Shown here: piece by piece, positions 33,136 through 37,500 of the stretch
Numbering within the stretch: the stretch's first letter is position 1
Layout of the letters: every line of letters starts with the position of its first letter
Source: Polyangiaceae bacterium
GTDB taxonomy: Bacteria; Myxococcota_A; Polyangia; Polyangiales; Polyangiaceae
NCBI GenBank assembly: GCA_025937895.1
Contig: JAICQL010000057.1
Coordinates: forward strand, 1 to 37,500
Length of the DNA stretch: 37,500 nucleotides
Reading direction: 5' to 3'
Program-made: the position numbers and the translations under genes
The notes under the pieces: model-generated
The model's input: the letters and a program-made list of their open reading frames with translations, nothing else
Database searches by the model: none
What the model was told of the DNA's origin: nothing

Positions 33136-33217
33136 GGGAAATAGTGTTAGGCCCGTCCGAGCACTGCCGCAAGCCTCCGCCGCGAGCCAGATGTAGCTCT
33201 CGAAACGGAGAAACGTC
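33136..33217. promoter_or_regulatory. Divergent control region LysR / DoxX
   Basis: 82 bases between the two starts, the usual place for a LysR site and both promoters. The doxX ribosome site GGAG lies about 10 bases before its ATG. I cannot fix a T-N11-A box with confidence. Confidence 0.4.
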
Positions 33218-33700
33218 ATGAACCAATCAGCACGGGATCGAGCGGGCTTTCAGCAGGACTTGCACTGGGTGTCGGTGTTTCTGCGAGCGGCACTGGGTAG
33301 CTTATTTCTGGGTGCGGCCCTGTCCAAGGTGCAGGGCGGGGTGGCGGGCACGGTGGGCTACTACACGTCGCTGTTCGAGCACTCGCTCTTGCCGGTCTTC
33401 CTGGTCAAGGCGCACGCCAGCGTGATCATGTTTGTGGAGTTTGCCGTCGCCCCGTGGCTGCTGAGCGGCTACCGGTTGGCGCTGGCCTGGAAGAGCACGG
33501 CGCTGGTGCTGGTGAGCCTGGCCCTGGGCATGGTGTTCGCGGGCAAATACGATGTGGCGAGCGACAACTACGTGTACGTGGCACTGGCGCTGGGGGGCCT
33601 GGTCACCAGCCGCTTTGACCGCTGGGTGCCGGGGCGTGTGCCCGAGAGCGCCCGCGGCCGCGAGCTAACGGTCGGTGAGCACGCCGCAGCCCGTTCCTGA
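33218..33700 (+). CDS. DoxX-family membrane protein
   Basis: 160 residues with four membrane segments (about 16-38, 57-80, 87-108, 116-133). The start FLRAALGSLFLGAALSKVQG and the pattern of four helices fit DoxX/DoxD-like quinone-linked proteins of the inner membrane. Members are often induced through a divergent LysR or MarR regulator under oxidative or electrophile stress. The C-terminus is hydrophilic. GGAG precedes ATG 33218. It is followed by a strong hairpin at 33756. Confidence 0.85.
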   Translation: MNQSARDRAGFQQDLHWVSVFLRAALGSLFLGAALSKVQGGVAGTVGYYTSLFEHSLLPVFLVKAHASVIMFVEFAVAPWLLSGYRLALAWKSTALVLVSLALGMVFAGKYDVASDNYVYVALALGGLVTSRFDRWVPGRVPESARGRELTVGEHAAARS

Positions 33701-33755
33701 AGGGCGGCTCGTAAAGGCCATGTTCGTGGAGGCGTGTTCGTGAAGTGAAGTTGAC

Positions 33756-33787
33756 GCGCCGCTGACGCACCGAGGCGTCAGCGGCGC
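33756..33787 (+). terminator. Strong inverted repeat downstream of the doxX-type gene
   Basis: Perfect 13-bp stem GCGCCGCTGACGC (33756-33768) / GCGTCAGCGGCGC (33775-33787), 6-base loop ACCGAG, 55 bases after the stop. No T-run follows, as is common for terminators in very GC-rich genomes. The remaining 174 bases up to the next gene show nothing else I can name. Confidence 0.6.
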
Positions 33788-33961
33788 AGTCGCGCGCAGT
33801 ATCGGAAGGGAACGAGGCCGAGGTGCGTTTGCCTCGAAGTGGTACATCGGCGAGAGGCTGGTCTAATTTCCATCCGCCTTTGTCGCGGAGGAGCCACTAT
33901 TGCTTCGCGACGAGACCGCGACCGTCGCCCGTGCCGGCGCGTTAGTCCGTCTGGAGTTCCC

Positions 33962-36900
33962 TTGGCCTCCCTCTCCCGCGCAACGCTTTGTCTGTTCGTG
34001 CTCGTCTGGTCTGCTGCTTGTGGCAACTCGCCGCCAGCGCCCAGCACCGTGACCAACCCCGCTACCGGGCAAGCCGGTAGCAGCAGCCAGCCCGAAGGGC
34101 CCGGCTACATCGACTTTCTCGAGGGCGCTGACGCTGGCGCCAGCCTCGGCTGTCAGCCGCAGAGCTGCGAGGCGCAGGGCAAGAGCTGTGGCATCATCGC
34201 CGACGGCTGCGGCAACACGCTCGACTGTGGCAGCTGTGCCGACGGCGCGAGCTGCGGGATCGTCACCGCCAACGTCTGCACCACCCTGAGCGAGCTGTGT
34301 GTGCCGGCCCCGCCAGAGGTGGCGTGCGCGGGCAAGAGCTGCGGGGTGGAGGGCGACGGCTGTGGCGGCACGGTGGAGTGCGGTAGTTGCGCGAGCGGTG
34401 AAATCTGCGGGCTGGAGCAGCCCTTCCAGTGTGCTCCCGCGCTGGCGAGCAACCCCGACAGCTGCCCCGCGCGGGTGGCGGGCTGCGCGGAGGCGGGCGC
34501 CGCATGCGGCCTCATCGGCAACGGCTGCGGCGGCCTGTTCGACTGCGGCAGCTGCGCGAGCGGTGAGCTGTGCGGGGTGGACGCCCCCTACCAGTGCGGC
34601 GCGGCGCCCGTGTGTCAGCCGCTCGCTCCGGAAGTGGCCTGTGCCGGCAAGTGCGGGCTCGTCTCCAACGGCTGCGGCAGCGACGTGGCGGGCGGGATCA
34701 TCGACTGTCAGGCGCTGTTTCCCTGTCCCGAGGGCGAGACGTGTGGCGGCGGCGGCATCGCCAACCAGTGCGGTGCGGGCGGCGCGGTGTGCAGCCCGCT
34801 CGACGAGGCAGCGGCCTGCGCGGGCAAGAGCTGCGGCGTGGCCAGCGACGGCTGCGGCGGCAGCCATCGCTGCGGCAGCTGCGAGGGCGAAGAAGTGTGC
34901 CGCGCAGGGGTCTGCGAGGTGCCGCAGCGCTGCGTGCCCACGCCTCAGGCCGAGGCCTGCGCCGGCAAGAGCTGTGGCCTGGTCGGGGATGGCTGCGGCG
35001 GCACCCACGCCTGCGGCGAGTGCGCGGCGGGCCAGGCCTGCGGTGTGACGGCGCCCTTCGCCTGCGGCACGCCCAGCGGCGCCGGCAGCTGTCAGCCGCG
35101 CACGGCGCAGGCCGCTTGCGCCGGCAAGGAGTGCGGCATCGTCTTCGACGGCTGCGGCACCACGGCCGAGCACCGCTTCGACTGCGCTGAGGTGAGCGGC
35201 AGCGGCGGCTGCAGGGCGGGGGAGGCGTGCGGGGTGAAGGCGCCCTTCCAGTGTGATGCGCCGGCCCAGCCCGCCTGCGTGCCCACTGCCAGCAGCTGCG
35301 CCGAGCTCGGCTGGCAGTGCGGCAGGGCCGTGAACAACTGTGGTCAGGTCTTCGACTGCGCCGCCGAGGGCCGCAGCTGCGCGGCGTTCGAGGTGTGTCG
35401 CGGTCAGGGCGGTGGCCCCACGCGCTGCGAGGGCGGGGTGAGCGATTGCCCGCTGTGCGGCGCCGTGCCCAGCTGCGCGGCGAGCGCGCCCACCCGCCTC
35501 ACCGGCAGAGTGGTCACCCCGGGCAGGAGCGACGCTGACCTCGCCAACCAGGTCGGGGTGCCCAACGCCTTCGTGTACATCCCGCGCAGCGCCAGCGCCG
35601 CCGATCCGCCCGCCATCGCCACGGGCCTGCCCGGCGAGGGCAGCAGCTGCGACCGCTGCAGCGAGCAGGATCTGGGTCCGGTGCTGGCCAGCGCCGTGAC
35701 CGACAGCGCGGGTAACTTCACGCTCTCCGGCAACATCCCGGTGGGGCGCAGCTTCCTGCTGGTGACCAAGGTCGGCAAGTTCCGGCGCGCGGTCAGCCAG
35801 CAGCTGGCGCCGGGCGCGGCCTGCACCACCACCGCGCTGCCGCAGGCGCTGGCGCAGAACCCGACCCGCCTGCCGCGCACCATGAGCGACGGCCTGGGCG
35901 TGAACATCCCCAGGGTGGCCGTCTCCACCGGCCGCATCGACGCCATGGAGTGCGTGTTCGAGAAGCTGGGGCTGGCGCGCTCGGAGTTCGGCAACTTCGG
36001 CTCCGCCGCGCGGGTGCACCTGTATCGCGGCGGGCGCAGCGCGGCCACGGCTGCCGGCGCGCGCATCGACGACGCGACGCCGTTCGACTCGGCGCTGTAC
36101 ACCTCGGCGGCGCGCCTGGCCGCCTACGATCTGGTCGTCGCCGATTGCGAGGGCGACGACTGGGACGGCCCCGTCGGCTTCGCCCAGCGCATCGCCTCCG
36201 GCGCCAACGTGCGCAACTACGTCAACCGCGGCGGGCGGCTCTTTGCCAGCCACCTGAGCTTCAGCTGGCTGCACCAGAACGGCACCGCGGCGTTCTCCGC
36301 CGCGGCTCCGCTGGCCACGGGCCTGGCCGCGGCCGGCAGCTGGGACACCGACTACCTCGACCCCGCCAACCTCAGCACCAGCGGCACGGGCGTGGTCTCG
36401 CTGGGCCGCGCTGCGGCCAGCTCGCGCATCGACAATTTCGTGGAGTGGATGCGGGCAGAGGGCGTGATCGAGGAGGATGAGCTGGACTTTGCCATCACCG
36501 ATCCGCGCAGCATGTTGACCGCGCTGGGCCCCGCCTCGGAGGAGTTCGTGTTCCGCAGCGGCGGCAACGGCCGGGTGCAGCAGTTCTCCTTCGACACGCC
36601 CTATGGCGCGCCTGCCGCGCAGAGCTGCGGTCGGGTCGCGTACAGCGGCTTCCACGTGGCCGCCACCGGTGGCGGCGCTGGCCCCTTCGCCAGCTCGGTG
36701 TTCCCCGCGCACTGCTCGGGCGCGCTCACCGATCAGGAGAAGGTGCTGCTGTACATGCTGTTCGATCTGGGCGCGTGCGTGGGTACGCCGCCCTCCGTGC
36801 CCGCCTGCACCCCGCGCGCGTGCCCTGCCGGCGGGGCCTGCGGCACCTTTCCGGACGGCTGCGGCGGCACCCTCGAGTGCGGCTGCCCCGGCGGGCAGGC

Positions 36901-37500
36901 GTGCGTGCAGCAGCAGTGCGTCACCCCCAGCTGCGTGCCCACCACCTGCCAGGCAGAGGGCGTGATCTGCTCGTCCATCTCCGACGGCTGCGGCGGCATC
37001 CTGGATTGTCCGTGCCCGCTGTGCGTGCCGCTGGAGAAGGAGCGGGCGTGCGCCACGGTGGCGTGTGGCACCGCCTCGGACGGCTGCAGCGGCGTGTACC
37101 TGTGCTCGGAGTGCCCGGTGGGCTGCCAGCCGCTGCGCGCGTGTCCGCCGGACGTGGACTGCGGCATCATCAGCGACGGCTGTGACGGCACGCTCGACTG
37201 CGGCACCTGCGCCAGTGGAGAGCTGTGCGGCGCGCACCTGCCCAACGTGTGCTCCGTGCCCGAGTGCCAGCCGCTCAGCTGTGCGGCGCAGGGCGCGAGC
37301 TGCGGGCTGGTGGGCGATGGCTGCGGTGGTTCCGCAGACTGCGGGCCGTGCGCCGCGGGCCAGACGTGCACCACCGTGGGCGGGCGCCTGAATCAGTGCG
37401 CTGGCTGTCAGCCGCAGAGCTGCAGCAGCGCGGGCACCGAGTGCGGGCTGATCGGCGACGGCTGCGGCGGCACCGCCGATTGCGGGCCCTGCCCCGAGGG
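33962..37500 (+). CDS. Large Cys-rich repeat lipoprotein, 5' part
   Basis: Open to the window end; 1179 codons visible. Start TTG at 33962, chosen because CTGGAG lies 5 bases upstream and a lipoprotein signal results (LASLSRATLCLFVLVWSAAC, lipid Cys 20). Residues ~55-495 carry eight repeats of the type CG(L/I/V)xxDGCGGTxxCGxC, each with 6-8 Cys. Residues ~501-940 form a different block: a carboxypeptidase-regulatory-like beta sandwich (TRLTGRVVTPGR ... VTDSAGNFTLSG) and an alpha/beta domain with YDLVVADCEGDDWDG and YVNRGGRLFASHLSFSWL that recalls glutamine-amidotransferase or ThuA-like folds. Then six more Cys repeats run to the edge. Probably a disulfide-stabilised surface protein; function unknown. 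Confidence 0.85.
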   Translation, partial: MASLSRATLCLFVLVWSAACGNSPPAPSTVTNPATGQAGSSSQPEGPGYIDFLEGADAGASLGCQPQSCEAQGKSCGIIADGCGNTLDCGSCADGASCGIVTANVCTTLSELCVPAPPEVACAGKSCGVEGDGCGGTVECGSCASGEICGLEQPFQCAPALASNPDSCPARVAGCAEAGAACGLIGNGCGGLFDCGSCASGELCGVDAPYQCGAAPVCQPLAPEVACAGKCGLVSNGCGSDVAGGIIDCQALFPCPEGETCGGGGIANQCGAGGAVCSPLDEAAACAGKSCGVASDGCGGSHRCGSCEGEEVCRAGVCEVPQRCVPTPQAEACAGKSCGLVGDGCGGTHACGECAAGQACGVTAPFACGTPSGAGSCQPRTAQAACAGKECGIVFDGCGTTAEHRFDCAEVSGSGGCRAGEACGVKAPFQCDAPAQPACVPTASSCAELGWQCGRAVNNCGQVFDCAAEGRSCAAFEVCRGQGGGPTRCEGGVSDCPLCGAVPSCAASAPTRLTGRVVTPGRSDADLANQVGVPNAFVYIPRSASAADPPAIATGLPGEGSSCDRCSEQDLGPVLASAVTDSAGNFTLSGNIPVGRSFLLVTKVGKFRRAVSQQLAPGAACTTTALPQALAQNPTRLPRTMSDGLGVNIPRVAVSTGRIDAMECVFEKLGLARSEFGNFGSAARVHLYRGGRSAATAAGARIDDATPFDSALYTSAARLAAYDLVVADCEGDDWDGPVGFAQRIASGANVRNYVNRGGRLFASHLSFSWLHQNGTAAFSAAAPLATGLAAAGSWDTDYLDPANLSTSGTGVVSLGRAAASSRIDNFVEWMRAEGVIEEDELDFAITDPRSMLTALGPASEEFVFRSGGNGRVQQFSFDTPYGAPAAQSCGRVAYSGFHVAATGGGAGPFASSVFPAHCSGALTDQEKVLLYMLFDLGACVGTPPSVPACTPRACPAGGACGTFPDGCGGTLECGCPGGQACVQQQCVTPSCVPTTCQAEGVICSSISDGCGGILDCPCPLCVPLEKERACATVACGTASDGCSGVYLCSECPVGCQPLRACPPDVDCGIISDGCDGTLDCGTCASGELCGAHLPNVCSVPECQPLSCAAQGASCGLVGDGCGGSADCGPCAAGQTCTTVGGRLNQCAGCQPQSCSSAGTECGLIGDGCGGTADCGPCPE

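Noticed and set aside
33863..37237. 1124-codon open frame on the minus strand
   Set aside because: Antisense shadow of the Cys-rich lipoprotein: its sequence is a monotone Ala/Arg/Gly/His string without domains, and the plus-strand frame has lipobox, ribosome site and regular repeats.

Overview
The window looks like a chromosomal segment of a myxobacterium (Myxococcota, most likely the Polyangiales/Sorangium side). This rests on very high G+C, on a polysaccharide-monooxygenase-like protein with a MYXO-CTERM-type tail, on many lipoproteins with AAC/VSC-type lipoboxes, on a collagen-like repeat lipoprotein, on a giant Cys-rich repeat lipoprotein, and on a class GN sortase with its VIT/VWA partner. 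I see no rRNA, tRNA, insertion sequence, phage gene or CRISPR array.

Left part (1-6620): the 3' part of a UvrD/PcrA helicase gene with a long Ala/Pro tail; a uracil-DNA-glycosylase-fold protein of visibly lower G+C with a terminator-like hairpin inside its 5' coding region; a lipoprotein and a DUF3817 membrane protein on the minus strand; a 67-residue peptide with a double-glycine leader; a HAD hydrolase; a small conserved-looking hypothetical; and an NTF2-like lipoprotein.

Centre of interest (6614-11861): a minus-strand cassette, 75-residue precursor peptide > hairpin > TfuA-like protein > YcaO protein > GshB-type ATP-grasp enzyme. The tfuA and ycaO genes overlap by 4 bases. The precursor has a Glu-rich leader ending in GG and a core built of alternating X-Pro dipeptides with one Cys, which is not a core I recognise from described thiazole/oxazole or thioamide peptides. 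Divergently, a membrane-anchored protein and an HTTM-domain membrane protein overlap by 4 bases and resemble in layout the SdpA/SdpB pair that matures a peptide toxin in Bacillus. The orphan GG-leader peptide at 3869 shares the -E-L-(N/D)-x-(V/I)-x-G-G leader end with the cassette precursor. I propose this as a candidate undescribed RiPP system; chemistry, export and the roles of the flanking genes are inference.

11693-23063: an alkyltransferase-like protein (Trp in place of the reactive Cys, very basic tail) downstream of recQ; an LPMO-like secreted protein convergent with a DUF7151/collagen-like lipoprotein; a beta-propeller lipoprotein; fadD; an OmpR-type response regulator and its histidine kinase.

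23094-33700: a minus-strand set of AraC regulator, small lipoprotein and two FtsX-type permeases without a visible ATPase; the sortase target and sortase; a hypothetical membrane protein; two DUF4398-type lipoproteins, the second carrying an OmpA domain; a divergent LysR/DoxX pair followed by a strong hairpin. 33962 to the end: the first 1179 codons of a Cys-rich repeat lipoprotein starting at TTG, which stays open at the window edge.
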